Source of the DNA: Pedobacter sp. WC2423
GTDB lineage: Bacteria > Bacteroidota > Bacteroidia > Sphingobacteriales > Sphingobacteriaceae
Direction of reading: 5' to 3'
Assembly: GCF_040822065.1 (NCBI RefSeq)
Contig: NZ_CP162005.1
Coordinates: 3,906,001-3,970,000 of the forward strand
DNA length: 64,000 bases
Shown one piece after another: positions 1 to 9,938 of this stretch (its first letter is position 1; the number at the start of each line of letters is the position of its first letter). A program made the translations under genes and the position numbers. Under the pieces are notes generated by a model. The model worked only from the letters and a program-made list of their open reading frames with translations. It searched no databases and was not told the origin of the DNA.

Positions 1-2
1 TT

Positions 3-86
3 ATCGAGCAGCAGCAATTACAGTGGCAAAATCATACTGCCCTGGCAAGAGGTAACCCAGTAAAAACGATAACTGCAAGCTTATAG
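3..86 (+). CDS. possible 3' end of an upstream gene (partial)
   Basis: An open frame enters from the window edge and stops at 84-86. Its 27 codons give a protein-like tail ending LARGNPVKTITASL. It lies just before a strong hairpin at 99-134, as expected for a gene converging on tex. A second frame that ends at 61-63 is also open, so the reading frame is uncertain. No function can be given. Confidence 0.2.
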   Translation: MEQQQLQWQNHTALARGNPVKTITASL

Positions 87-98
87 TTATTATTTAAA

Positions 99-134
99 AA
101 CCCCCGTTTGAATTTTAGTATTCAAACGGGGGTT
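99..134. terminator. bidirectional intrinsic terminator
   Basis: A perfect 15-bp stem (99-113 with 120-134) encloses a 6-nt loop. On the minus strand it is followed by a run of T, so it ends tex transcription. It could also stop any plus-strand gene entering from the left edge. Confidence 0.85.
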
Positions 135-137
135 ATC

Positions 138-2447
138 TTATTTAAACTTATTTTTCAAAGCTTCCAGCTTCGTTTGCAAATCACCTTCTGGTTGTGCTTT
201 TGCTTGCTGAGGCTTTGGCATGTTATGTTGAGGTCTGTTAGCCGGTTCAGCTCTGTTATTTTCAGGCTTTCTCTGCACGGCAGGTCTATCAACTTTAGCA
301 CGTACAGCAGGTTTTGGTGCATTTTCACTTTTCATAGACAGTGAAATACGCTTGCGAACTACATCAATCTCTTTCACCGTTACTTCTACTTTCTGACTAA
401 CTTTAACGATATCATTCGGGTTAGCCACAAATTTATCAGCCAGCTGACTCGTATGGACTAAACCATCCTGGTGTACACCTATATCCACAAAAGCACCGAA
501 ATTAGTAATGTTAGTTACAATACCTGACAACTTCATACCTACCTTTAAATCATTAATTTCATTCACACCTTCGGTGAAACTGAATGCTTCAAAAGCTTCC
601 CTTGGATCTCTTCCTGGTTTAGCTAATTCCTTCATAATATCATTTAATGTAGGTAAACCCACATTGTCACTAACATATTGCTGTAATTTAATCTGCTTTT
701 GAAGTTTTACATCTTTTAAAAGTTCATCCACAGAATGACCCAAATCTTTGGCCATCTGATTGACCAGCGCATAACGTTCCGGGTGAACACCACTTGCATC
801 CAGCACCATAGCTGCATCTCTGATCCTTAAGAAACCAGCTGCCTGCTCATAAGCTTTGTCTCCTAAACGCGGAACTTTCTTTAAACTCTCCCGGTTTTTA
901 AACGCACCATGTTCATTTCTATAAGTCACAATGTTTTGAGCCAGTTGTGGCCCTAATCCAGAAACATAAGCTAAAACTTGTTTAGAGGCCGTGTTTAATT
1001 CTACTCCAACTGCATTTACACAGCTCATAACCGTATCATCAAGCGATTGCTGAAGCTTAGTCTGATCTACATCGTGCTGATATTGCCCTACACCAATAGA
1101 TTTAGGATCTATTTTAACCAGTTCAGCTAAAGGATCCATTAACCTGCGGCCAATAGAAACAGCGCCACGAACTGTAATATCCTGAGTTGGGAACTCTTCG
1201 CGGGCAACTTCTGATGCAGAATAAATAGAAGCACCGTTTTCATTCACCATTACAATCAATACACCAGCAAGGTTCAGCCCTCTGATAAAAGTTTCTGTTT
1301 CTCTTCCTGCGGTACCATTTCCAATCGCAATGGCTTCCACTTCATGTTTAACGCAAAGTTTTTGGATCGCATCTGCAGCATTTTTTATATTTCCCTGCCC
1401 GGTATGCGGATAGATTGTTGTATTCTCTAATAATTTACCTTGTCTGTCCAGGCATACGACTTTGCAACCTGTACGGAAACCCGGATCAACTGCCAGTACA
1501 TTTTTCTGACCCATAGGCGCAGCCAGTAATAATTGTCTCGCATTTTCGGCAAATACGCGGATTGCTTCTTCATCAGCTTTTTGTTTAGCTAATAAACGAA
1601 GTTCTGTTTCCATTGCCGGACCTAATAAACGTTTATAACAATCATGCAAAGCCAATTCTACTTGTTTAGCAGCAGCACTATTTCCTTGAATCACCTGTTT
1701 TTCTAAGATTGCAATCGCGCCATCCTCTTCAGGCATGGCTTCTACTTTTAATATAGATTCATTTTCTCCGCGTCTCATAGCTAAAACACGGTGCGAAGGT
1801 GCAGATTTTACTGACTCTTCCCATTCGAAATAGTCTTTATATTTTATTCCCTCTTCTTCTTTTCCTTTAATCACCGAAGACTTCATGATCGCTTTCTGCT
1901 GAAAATACTGACGCATGTCTGTACGCACTTCTGCGTTTTCATTAATCATTTCTGCAATAATATCCCTTGCACCTGCCAAAGCTTCCTCCGTATTCACAAC
2001 GCCAAGTTCTGTATTCAGATATTTGACTGCTTCTTCGTCAGGATTTAATTTTCCCTGTTCAAAAATCAACAGGGCTAAAGGCTCCAGACCTTTACGTCTG
2101 GCTTCAGAAGCTCTTGTTTTCCTTTTTGGTTTATATGGAAGGTAGATATCTTCAATGGTTGTAATGTTTTCAGCTGCATGAAGCTGAGCTTCAAGCTCTG
2201 GTGTTAATTTACCCAGCGTGGTCAACGCTTTCAGAATAGCGTCTCGTCTTTTATCTAATTCACGCAATTGCTGGAAACGATCACGAACGGCAGCCACCTG
2301 TACCTCATCTAAACTTCCGGTCACCTCTTTACGGTAACGGGAAATAAAAGGCACAGTTGCCCCTTCATCTAATAATTCAATAGTTGCAATAACCTGTTTT
2401 TCTGAGACTGCTAATTCCGCAGCAATAATCTTTGAGTGATTATTCAT
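138..2447 (-). CDS. tex: Tex-family S1 RNA-binding transcription accessory protein
   Basis: This 769-residue protein has the Tex layout: an N-terminal helical region, a YqgF/RNase H-like domain beginning near residue 320 (VLAVDPGFRTG), a helix-hairpin-helix region (VSGLGPQLAQNIV) and one S1 domain (GIVTNITNFGAFVDIGVHQDG) near residues 650-720. Tex proteins bind nucleic acid in the cytoplasm and are linked to transcription and RNA handling. The last 50 residues form a Lys/Pro/Ala/Gln-rich tail with KPQQAKAQPEG, a low-complexity extension of the kind often seen in this phylum. The gene ends at the terminator at 99-134 and appears to be transcribed alone. Confidence 0.95.
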   Translation of the reverse strand: MNNHSKIIAAELAVSEKQVIATIELLDEGATVPFISRYRKEVTGSLDEVQVAAVRDRFQQLRELDKRRDAILKALTTLGKLTPELEAQLHAAENITTIEDIYLPYKPKRKTRASEARRKGLEPLALLIFEQGKLNPDEEAVKYLNTELGVVNTEEALAGARDIIAEMINENAEVRTDMRQYFQQKAIMKSSVIKGKEEEGIKYKDYFEWEESVKSAPSHRVLAMRRGENESILKVEAMPEEDGAIAILEKQVIQGNSAAAKQVELALHDCYKRLLGPAMETELRLLAKQKADEEAIRVFAENARQLLLAAPMGQKNVLAVDPGFRTGCKVVCLDRQGKLLENTTIYPHTGQGNIKNAADAIQKLCVKHEVEAIAIGNGTAGRETETFIRGLNLAGVLIVMVNENGASIYSASEVAREEFPTQDITVRGAVSIGRRLMDPLAELVKIDPKSIGVGQYQHDVDQTKLQQSLDDTVMSCVNAVGVELNTASKQVLAYVSGLGPQLAQNIVTYRNEHGAFKNRESLKKVPRLGDKAYEQAAGFLRIRDAAMVLDASGVHPERYALVNQMAKDLGHSVDELLKDVKLQKQIKLQQYVSDNVGLPTLNDIMKELAKPGRDPREAFEAFSFTEGVNEINDLKVGMKLSGIVTNITNFGAFVDIGVHQDGLVHTSQLADKFVANPNDIVKVSQKVEVTVKEIDVVRKRISLSMKSENAPKPAVRAKVDRPAVQRKPENNRAEPANRPQHNMPKPQQAKAQPEGDLQTKLEALKNKFK

Positions 2448-2536
2448 GTTAAAATATTGGGTGATGTTTTAAGAAACAGCTTCGGCAAGCCAGTTTCTGT
2501 GAATTAAATTTTTACGGGTAAAGGTAAAAAACAAAA

Positions 2537-2565
2537 AATCCCGCATGGGGTTAGCCAGCGGGATT
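2537..2565 (-). terminator. terminator after pdhB
   Basis: An 8-bp stem (2537-2544 with 2558-2565) has an inner tgg/cca pairing. On the minus strand it is followed by a T-rich run directly downstream of the pdhB stop, as in a Rho-independent terminator. Confidence 0.8.
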
Positions 2566-2588
2566 ATATATCAACAATTCTTAATAAC

Positions 2589-3575
2589 TTATTTTGTTAC
2601 GTACATTACTTCTTTCACTGCTTTAATTACACGTTCAGCATTTGGTAAGCTGGCAGCGATTAAAGTTGGTGCATATGGTAATGGTACATCAGCACAAGTA
2701 ATACGTAAAACTGGTGCATCTAAATGATCAAATGCATTTTTTTGTACGTTGAAAGCAATTTCAGAAGAAATTGAAGCCAATGGCCATGCTTCTTCTACAA
2801 TTACCAGACGGTTTGTTTTCTTAACAGATTCAATGATTGCAGGATAATCGATAGGACGTACAGTACGTAAATCGATAACTTCAACACTGATTCCCTCTTT
2901 AGTTAATTCTTCCACAGCCGGATTAACAACACGTGTCAGCATTTTACCAAAAGTAACGATAGTTACATCAGTACCTTCCTGAACGATTCTTGCTTTTCCG
3001 ATTGGCAGGTAATATTCCTCTTCAGGAACTTCACCTTTATCACCATACATCACCTCAGATTCCATGAAAATAACCGGATCCGGATCAATGATAGCTTGTT
3101 TTAATAATCCTTTAGCTTCGTAAGGAGTTGAAGGAATAACAACCTTCAAACCTGGGCAGTTTGCATACCAGTTCTCAAAATTCTGAGAGTGTTGCGCACC
3201 TAACTGACCTGCATTACCTGTTGGACCACGAAATACGATTGGAATAGAAAACTGACCACCGCTCATGGATAACATTTTTGCAGCTCCGTTGATAATCTGA
3301 TCGATTGCAACCAGGGAGAAGTTGAATGTCATAAATTCTATGACTGGAATTAACCCATTCATTGCAGCACCAATACCGATACCGGTAAAACCAAGCTCAG
3401 CAATTGGGGTATCGATGATACGTTTGTCACCAAACTCATCAAGCATTCCCTGACTTACTTTGTATGCACCATTGTATTGCGCAACTTCTTCGCCCATTAA
3501 GAATACGTTTTCATTCTTACGCATTTCTTCGCTCAAAGCTTCACGCAAAGCTTCTCTAAATTGAATCTCTCTCAT
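2589..3575 (-). CDS. pdhB: pyruvate dehydrogenase E1 component, beta subunit
   Basis: The 328-residue protein has full length for E1-beta. It carries the N-terminal thiamine diphosphate-binding pyrimidine domain (GEEVAQYNGAYKVSQGML, TPIAELGFTGIGIGAAMNG) and the C-terminal transketolase domain (VEVIDLRTVRPIDYPAI). It forms an alpha2-beta2 E1 that decarboxylates pyruvate and reductively acetylates the lipoyl domain of E2. No pdhA or E2 gene is adjacent, so the complex is encoded at more than one locus. Branched-chain 2-oxoacid dehydrogenase beta subunits are close relatives, but the sequence reads as the pyruvate type. A TATATTTG box lies 25 nt upstream of the start. Confidence 0.92.
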   Translation of the reverse strand: MREIQFREALREALSEEMRKNENVFLMGEEVAQYNGAYKVSQGMLDEFGDKRIIDTPIAELGFTGIGIGAAMNGLIPVIEFMTFNFSLVAIDQIINGAAKMLSMSGGQFSIPIVFRGPTGNAGQLGAQHSQNFENWYANCPGLKVVIPSTPYEAKGLLKQAIIDPDPVIFMESEVMYGDKGEVPEEEYYLPIGKARIVQEGTDVTIVTFGKMLTRVVNPAVEELTKEGISVEVIDLRTVRPIDYPAIIESVKKTNRLVIVEEAWPLASISSEIAFNVQKNAFDHLDAPVLRITCADVPLPYAPTLIAASLPNAERVIKAVKEVMYVTK

Positions 3576-3600
3576 TGTATATTCAAATGTTAACTGCCGG

Positions 3601-3608
3601 CAAATATA
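3601..3608 (-). promoter_or_regulatory. -7 promoter box of pdhB (TATATTTG)
   Basis: On the minus strand the bases read TATATTTG, matching the Bacteroidota -7 consensus TAnnTTTG, about 25 nt before the pdhB start. No clear TTG -33 element is visible. Confidence 0.5.
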
Positions 3609-3680
3609 ACTATTGTAACGTAATAATAAAGTTTGTTTTAATTACATTACAAAGCGATTATTATTAACGCTATCGTTGCC

Positions 3681-6590
3681 CTACTTGCCGCAAAGGGACA
3701 AATACGGACAATATGTACAATTATCGGCTAATGTAGTATGTATAAAAGGGATTTCCGGATTAAATAATTCCTCCAGTTTCTCCCGTAGTAAACGGCTAAA
3801 ATCTTTTTTCAGCTCCACTAAATATTCAGCTTGCAGCTGCAGCTTCTTCCCTCTTCCTTCAGAAAAACTGAACAATGTCCCTTCTTTTCTCATCTTCCGG
3901 ATCAGGTATAAATTAGGTTCCATATCCGTTATCCCTCTGGACTGTTCATACACATAGGTGTAAAAAAGAGTTTGGATCAATGCCTTATTTTGTTTGTCCG
4001 TTTCCGCATCAAAAATCTCTTCCAGCGAACTGTATTGAAGTTCATCACGCCCGGTTTTATAATCGACAACCCGTGTTACTCCATTTTTCTGATCTACCCT
4101 GTCGATAATCCCATGTAAAGTAACCTGTCTTTCTACGCCTGCCACATTGATTTTGAAATAAATTTCATCCTTGCTCTCCAATCCTATAATAGAGAACGGA
4201 GCTTCCTTTTCATCATGATCAAGAATTACATTGGCATATTCAGTCACAATAGCCAGCACGACCTGCTGCATTCCATTGGCCGACAGCACCTGTTTTTCAT
4301 CATCATACATCACTTTCACAAAGGCCAGCTCTGTTAAACGGGGCAGATTTTTGCGATGCGCAACAATCCGCTCTTTAGTGATATAAGGAGTTTCTGCCTT
4401 TAGTTCTTCGTAGAATTTCTCCAGTACAAAGTGAAGCATCGAACCAATATAGTTTGCTTCCAGGTTTTCTGAGAGTTCTTTCGGCTCTTCTATTTTAGCG
4501 ATATACTTATAAAAAAACTGCACCGGACAGTTCATATAAGTAGTAACCGCGGTGGCTGAAATCCTTACCGAAGGATCTTGCTGATCCAGATAAAGGCCCA
4601 ATCGTTTCAAAACGTCACCTTCTTTTTTAATCTGAACGGTAACCGGATGTTCTGTCGCTACAGATTGTGACTGGTCAAAGTATTTGAAGCTATACCCACT
4701 TTCAAATTCCAGCTGACGTAAAAACCGGCTTGGCTCTCCTGTTGTATTGTCATCTGCCTGACCATTGTAAACCAGGCTAATTTTTCTGGAACGTTGCAGC
4801 AGCCGGTAAAACATGTAGGCTGAGATCGCATCCTGATTCTCAATAACAGGTAAACCATACGCCCTTCTGATACTGTCGGGAATAAAACTTGGCGATGCGC
4901 TTACTTGTGGTAAAATACCTTCATTTACGCCTAATATATAGACATGATCAAAATCCAGGCTCCTGCTTTCCAGTAAACCCATCACTTGTACGCCTTCTAA
5001 AGGTTCTCCGCTTAGAGGAACCGCTATTCCCTGCACCGCTTTTTGAATCAGTGACAAAACGAATGGCAAAGGTAAGCGGGCAGCAAATTCTGCCAGCGTA
5101 TCATGTAAACGGTTCAATTCTTTGATCGTGGCAATAAATAAATCTACCTCAGTTTGTTTTAAAGTCTTTTCTTCTACCTGCTGTGTTAAAACAGCTTTAA
5201 AAACCTCCTGAAGATTGATAATGGCCGATGCTGCCGTATTTCTTTTGGTAAAAAACAACTGGGCTAATGCTCCTGAACGCTGTAATAAAGGAATATCAAC
5301 TTCAATTAACTGTTTCGCTAAAATTTCAAGCTGTAATGTATTTCTTGTTTCTTGCGGAATACCAATCAGCGGATGAGATAAGAATGCTTCCACCTCTCTA
5401 TGGTTGACGGTATCTTTTTTTCCTCCTGCCAGCTGAGACTGCACGGAAAGCCATAGATCTGCCAACCCGAAAATGGAAGTCGCTAACAGCGGATAACCCA
5501 TGGTTACGTTCAACTCTACTGCAGTACGCTTCCCTTCTGCCTCATAATGTGTAGGAATAGTTTGCAGAACAGGCAACAACAAGCTTTCATCCGCAAGAAT
5601 TAAGGCTATTTTACCTGCATTATTCACAGCATCCAGTATTGGATAGTCTTCTTCCAGTTCCTGTTGCAGGATCTTTGCCTGTGCAGTCTGCCCTTGTGTT
5701 TTATAGACTTTGACTTCTTTCTGCACTGATTTGATCAGCTGCCTGCTTTGTCCCAGTGCATTAGGCAAACCCAGCCTTTGAATATTTTTCCGAAGGAATA
5801 ATCCCGCTTCCTGCGTATCATCCTCCATATAATAAGTATCTGTATCAAAATAAAAGAGTGCTTTTTCAGCTTCATTCCATCTTTTAAAAATCACAGCTTC
5901 CGCATTGCTTAAGGCATTAAATCCGGCAAAGACTAATTTACCTTTGGCAAAATCATCAATAAAGCCTGGTTTATCTGCCTTACCATTCGCTAACTTCCGG
6001 TATACGTGTGCCATTGAAGTCAGCCCTTTTGAAGCTAGTGCATCATGAAAGCCACGGTATAACTTAGGCATCCTGCGCCACATCCGGATAAACTGTTCCT
6101 GGTGATTTTTCTGTTTCCCTGTAGAGAATGAAGTCCAGAACTGCTCCAGAAATTGTTGCTGTTCTATAGTGAGATGCTGAAAATCTTTTTCAATAACCGC
6201 GATGTCTTCCAGCTCCTCAAATAACTGATCTGCCTTCACCAGATCATTGTCTATCTGGGCAAAATCACTCAATATAATTCTTGCAGTAGGATAAAATACG
6301 TCCGGATTAATTTCTTTCGCTCCTTCTGCTTTTAATAGTTCATTGTATTGCTGATGTAAAGTAAAGAATTGTGTAAAGCCATCAGCGATCAGTAAATCTG
6401 TCGATAAGGCGAAAAATTCCTGTATAGTATAAAACGACGGACTCCAGAAAGGTTTACCAATGGTATCTGCCAGATGATGCTGCAAATAAGGCACAGGTCG
6501 TTTATTATTAAAGATCACGGCAGAGTTGTGCAGTGTATTCCCTAACCTGTCCACTAAATCTTCTGCAACTTCTTTTAAAAATGCTTTCAT
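3681..6590 (-). CDS. AddB/RexB-like PD-(D/E)XK nuclease subunit
   Basis: This 969-residue protein has a long, degenerate helicase-like body and a C-terminal RecB-type nuclease domain (GIIDRVDQ, then VVDYKTGRDE, then QTLFYTYVYEQ) with the Asp, Asp-x-Lys and Gln...Tyr residues present. Four cysteines frame that domain: one in MNCPVQFFYKY and three in NCTYCPYLSLC. This is the arrangement of the 4Fe-4S staple of AddB. I see no Walker A motif in the N-terminus, so it probably lacks ATPase activity of its own. It starts 16 nt after the helicase gene and should form a complex with it for double-strand break resection. Confidence 0.85.
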   Translation of the reverse strand: MKAFLKEVAEDLVDRLGNTLHNSAVIFNNKRPVPYLQHHLADTIGKPFWSPSFYTIQEFFALSTDLLIADGFTQFFTLHQQYNELLKAEGAKEINPDVFYPTARIILSDFAQIDNDLVKADQLFEELEDIAVIEKDFQHLTIEQQQFLEQFWTSFSTGKQKNHQEQFIRMWRRMPKLYRGFHDALASKGLTSMAHVYRKLANGKADKPGFIDDFAKGKLVFAGFNALSNAEAVIFKRWNEAEKALFYFDTDTYYMEDDTQEAGLFLRKNIQRLGLPNALGQSRQLIKSVQKEVKVYKTQGQTAQAKILQQELEEDYPILDAVNNAGKIALILADESLLLPVLQTIPTHYEAEGKRTAVELNVTMGYPLLATSIFGLADLWLSVQSQLAGGKKDTVNHREVEAFLSHPLIGIPQETRNTLQLEILAKQLIEVDIPLLQRSGALAQLFFTKRNTAASAIINLQEVFKAVLTQQVEEKTLKQTEVDLFIATIKELNRLHDTLAEFAARLPLPFVLSLIQKAVQGIAVPLSGEPLEGVQVMGLLESRSLDFDHVYILGVNEGILPQVSASPSFIPDSIRRAYGLPVIENQDAISAYMFYRLLQRSRKISLVYNGQADDNTTGEPSRFLRQLEFESGYSFKYFDQSQSVATEHPVTVQIKKEGDVLKRLGLYLDQQDPSVRISATAVTTYMNCPVQFFYKYIAKIEEPKELSENLEANYIGSMLHFVLEKFYEELKAETPYITKERIVAHRKNLPRLTELAFVKVMYDDEKQVLSANGMQQVVLAIVTEYANVILDHDEKEAPFSIIGLESKDEIYFKINVAGVERQVTLHGIIDRVDQKNGVTRVVDYKTGRDELQYSSLEEIFDAETDKQNKALIQTLFYTYVYEQSRGITDMEPNLYLIRKMRKEGTLFSFSEGRGKKLQLQAEYLVELKKDFSRLLREKLEELFNPEIPFIHTTLADNCTYCPYLSLCGK

Positions 6591-6606
6591 GTTTTTAAAC
6601 TGGCTT

Positions 6607-9600
6607 TTATACTAAAATCAATTCGCCAATCGTGGCATAAAATAAATAGGCGCTCACTTTCGGATAACCCATTTCCCGCAAAAGATCCCGGTAGCCGTGT
6701 ACTTGTCTGACGTGATTACGGCTCTGTTTTTTAGTGAACTTATAATCAATCACGATCACTTCAGTTGCTGTAAACAAGACTTTATCGGGACGGTAACTTT
6801 TACCTGTAAAATCAATTATACTCTTTTCACTGACACTTTGCGTGCTGTTCAGCAATAGGTTTTGCAATGCTTCATGTGCTAAAACAATCATAGCTTGCTT
6901 TCTGAAATCAGCAATTTCCTTTTCTTTAAAGAATCCTTCATTCAGCATCTGCCCTAAAACTTCATCTATATCATGGATAGTCACCGCACGGGCCAGCACC
7001 TCATGCAAAATACTCCCTGCTCTGCCTGCGCTATCATTTAATAGCATATCCAGTTCTTTTTTTCTCAGATCGCTATTAAAAACTTCACTGAGCCTTCCCG
7101 ATAATGGATATTCTTTCAAATCAATAATTTCCGGACTGAGGTGTGCAGCTGATTTCCCTGATCCTTTTTTAATAACTTCTTCTTCCAGAAGAAATTGCCC
7201 TTCAGGTGTGAGCTGATCTTCAAAGATCCGGATCAGCAAGTCCCCGATGGTGCTGATGCTTTCAGATTTCTTACCCAGACAACTCATATATAAATATTCT
7301 TTAGTGCGCGTTGTGGCCACATAAAGCATATTTAAAGCATCCATATTATTATATAGTAATTCTTCATAGTAAGGAATGGCAACAGCCGATGCCCCTAATG
7401 CTGAAGTATATTTGAGCGGGATACTTTGGAGTTGATGGTACGGTGTATTTGCAGCGGGCACCCAAAAGATACTATTGATCTTACCATTGATATCCCAGTT
7501 ACAAAAAGGGATCATCACTACTTTAAAAGCGAGCCCTTTAGATTTATGGATGGTAATGACCTGTACAGCATCTGTACTCTCCGAAGAAGGCAGGGTTTTT
7601 CTGCTTCCCTCTTCTTTCCAGTATTTCAAAAATGAGGTAATCCCTTTCTCTCCCTGACGGCCGGCATTTCCTGCCAAATCTCTCAAAGCAAATAAATAAG
7701 GTAAATGATTGGCATAAGCTGTTTCATTTAAGCCATAAGCTGAGATCAGTTTTTCGAGTAATTCGGGTAGTGGCTGCTGCATCCAGCTGCGCCAGTGCAT
7801 ACATAAATCAGCAGGCAATACGCCGGTTAATTCTTCCAGCTGTTTACTTTTCAGGTTAAATAAAGAAGCAGGGTCAAGCGTACGTTGTTGTAATTGTGCA
7901 TATAAACTGATACAGTTTGCTTTATACAAAGCAGTATTGGATGGCATTCCTGCCATCACCATTAAGGTATCAATTAATATTTTCACTGCGGTATTGTTCT
8001 CAATAAGCAAGGCTTCTCCTGAAATTACATTGATGTTATGCTCCATCAATATATCTACTACGGCAATCGCTTCTGAATTGGAACGCACCAGTACGCAGGC
8101 ATCACCGGCCTGATAACGTTTTTCTTCTATCAAAAGACGTTTAAGCGTTTCCACCATTTTGTGAAGCGCCGCCGCCTTGAAACTTGTTTTATTTAAAGGG
8201 GCATCATTTTCATCAGTTTTTAAAACATTAAAATCGATGGTGCCGCCATCTGCTGTTCTTGCCGTAAGTTTTTGTTCTGCTTCTGCATAAACATCTGTAA
8301 TAATATGGCTAAAGCCTTTCTCTTCCCACCATTCATGGAGGGTAGGGTTAGCCGATTGTGCCTCTACTGTAGTATTGATATTTTTCTGCATCAGTATCGG
8401 CAATGCCTTAAACAGGATATTATTAAAATTAATAATGTTCCTGGTACTCCTGTAATTTTCTTCCAAACTGGAATCTGTAACATAAGTGGCGCCGATATCT
8501 TTTTTAGCCTGCTGATGAAGAATATTCCAATCGCCATTGCGCCATCTGTAAATCGACTGCTTTACATCCCCTACAATCAGATGATCAATAAGTTTCCCGT
8601 TTGCTTCTGCCATTGCATTTTTTAGCAGCGGCCTGAAATTACCCCATTGATTGGCTGAAGTATCCTGGAATTCATCAAATAAGAAGTGCCGGTAACGACT
8701 GCCTGTTTTTTCCCAGATAAATGCGGGGTTATCATCGTCATCTCCGGTAATCCCCTTGAGCAGGTTTTGCGCATCACTAATCAGTAAACTGCCGCTTTCT
8801 TCCCGGTAGGTTTTTAACAGGATAGCCATTTCCTGCATTAAACGCAGGTAATATAAATTTTTATTGAAAGCTTGTGCTAAAATATAATCAGGCAGTCCAT
8901 TGGTATAAGTCTGATATAAATCGCGGATCACCGGATTCAGTGTATCATATAATGAGGCATCGCTTCCTGGTTTGAACCATTCTTCAGGTTCGTCAATGAG
9001 TTTACCTAAACTTTCTACTTTATCAAAGTCTTCATCCGCAATTTTCTTCAGGTTATTTAACGGGGATCTTGATTTCCCTTTTAAAAAATCCGGATTAACT
9101 CCTGACGCTTCAAAAATGTGAAGCGCTTTTAAAGAAAGCTGTTTAACAGTTTCTTCAAACAGTGCAATTTGTTTTTTAGTCTCTTTATGGTAATCTCCAA
9201 ACAACACATTCATATCTGTATGCTGCACCAGTGCCTGGATAGCATTGTCAAATGGCTGATAGCGTTCTTTAAATATTTCTCCGGCAAGGTCTGTTAATTC
9301 AGCTCTGTAATTCCAGCTGATATTATTGCTGATCCGGTCTAAGGCGAGGTCTATGATCCATTGCAGTAATTCCGGATTGGCATCCAGTTGTTCATCCAGT
9401 TTATCTGCAAGTTCATTTTTGACCTTGTCAAAGTTCATCTCCAGTTTATAACCGGAGTCGAGGCCTAGTTCGAAGGCAAAACCACGTATAACCTTTTGTA
9501 CGAAACCATCAATTGTACTCACCGAAAAACGGCTGTAATCGTGAAGTATTCTTTTATATATTCTGGCTGATTTTTCCTTTAAAATGGCTGCATCTAAATC

Positions 9601-9843
9601 AGGATGTGCCTGCAAAACCAGGATTCTGTAATCTTCAACCTCCTGATCGCCCGTAGCAAAGCCTTTTAACACTTCCATAATCCGGGTTTTCATCTCTTCG
9701 GTAGCCTTATTGGTAAAGGTTACCGCGAGAATCTCCCTGTACTTGGTTTCCCCAGAGAGTAAGAGTGTTAGGTAGTGTGCCGTAAGGCTGAATGTTTTAC
9801 CTGAGCCTGCCGAAGCTTGTAATATTTTAAGTGGTTGAGGCAT
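6607..9843 (-). CDS. AddA-like UvrD/Rep-family helicase-nuclease
   Basis: This 1078-residue superfamily 1A helicase has Walker A ASAGSGKT at residues 10-17, motif Ia AVTFTNKATEEM, a DEFQDTS Walker B box, motif IV/V elements (ITIHKSKGLAF) and motif VI LYVATTRTKEY. A C-terminal nuclease domain follows: GSILHEVLARAV, RPDKVL, VIDYKF and QVHGYRDLL, so the RecB nuclease residues look intact. With the downstream AddB-like protein it would process DNA ends for RecA. Both subunits appear to carry a nuclease, the AddAB rather than RecBCD plan. NCBI-style naming would be UvrD-helicase domain-containing protein. Confidence 0.88.
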   Translation of the reverse strand: MPQPLKILQASAGSGKTFSLTAHYLTLLLSGETKYREILAVTFTNKATEEMKTRIMEVLKGFATGDQEVEDYRILVLQAHPDLDAAILKEKSARIYKRILHDYSRFSVSTIDGFVQKVIRGFAFELGLDSGYKLEMNFDKVKNELADKLDEQLDANPELLQWIIDLALDRISNNISWNYRAELTDLAGEIFKERYQPFDNAIQALVQHTDMNVLFGDYHKETKKQIALFEETVKQLSLKALHIFEASGVNPDFLKGKSRSPLNNLKKIADEDFDKVESLGKLIDEPEEWFKPGSDASLYDTLNPVIRDLYQTYTNGLPDYILAQAFNKNLYYLRLMQEMAILLKTYREESGSLLISDAQNLLKGITGDDDDNPAFIWEKTGSRYRHFLFDEFQDTSANQWGNFRPLLKNAMAEANGKLIDHLIVGDVKQSIYRWRNGDWNILHQQAKKDIGATYVTDSSLEENYRSTRNIINFNNILFKALPILMQKNINTTVEAQSANPTLHEWWEEKGFSHIITDVYAEAEQKLTARTADGGTIDFNVLKTDENDAPLNKTSFKAAALHKMVETLKRLLIEEKRYQAGDACVLVRSNSEAIAVVDILMEHNINVISGEALLIENNTAVKILIDTLMVMAGMPSNTALYKANCISLYAQLQQRTLDPASLFNLKSKQLEELTGVLPADLCMHWRSWMQQPLPELLEKLISAYGLNETAYANHLPYLFALRDLAGNAGRQGEKGITSFLKYWKEEGSRKTLPSSESTDAVQVITIHKSKGLAFKVVMIPFCNWDINGKINSIFWVPAANTPYHQLQSIPLKYTSALGASAVAIPYYEELLYNNMDALNMLYVATTRTKEYLYMSCLGKKSESISTIGDLLIRIFEDQLTPEGQFLLEEEVIKKGSGKSAAHLSPEIIDLKEYPLSGRLSEVFNSDLRKKELDMLLNDSAGRAGSILHEVLARAVTIHDIDEVLGQMLNEGFFKEKEIADFRKQAMIVLAHEALQNLLLNSTQSVSEKSIIDFTGKSYRPDKVLFTATEVIVIDYKFTKKQSRNHVRQVHGYRDLLREMGYPKVSAYLFYATIGELILV

Positions 9844-9938
9844 GTGGTGAAGTTAGGACAAATTGTATACATTTAGAAAAGTTTAAAATTGAGCTGCTCA
9901 TTTTAAAATTCTGTTAAAATTATTAAAAACAACCAGAC

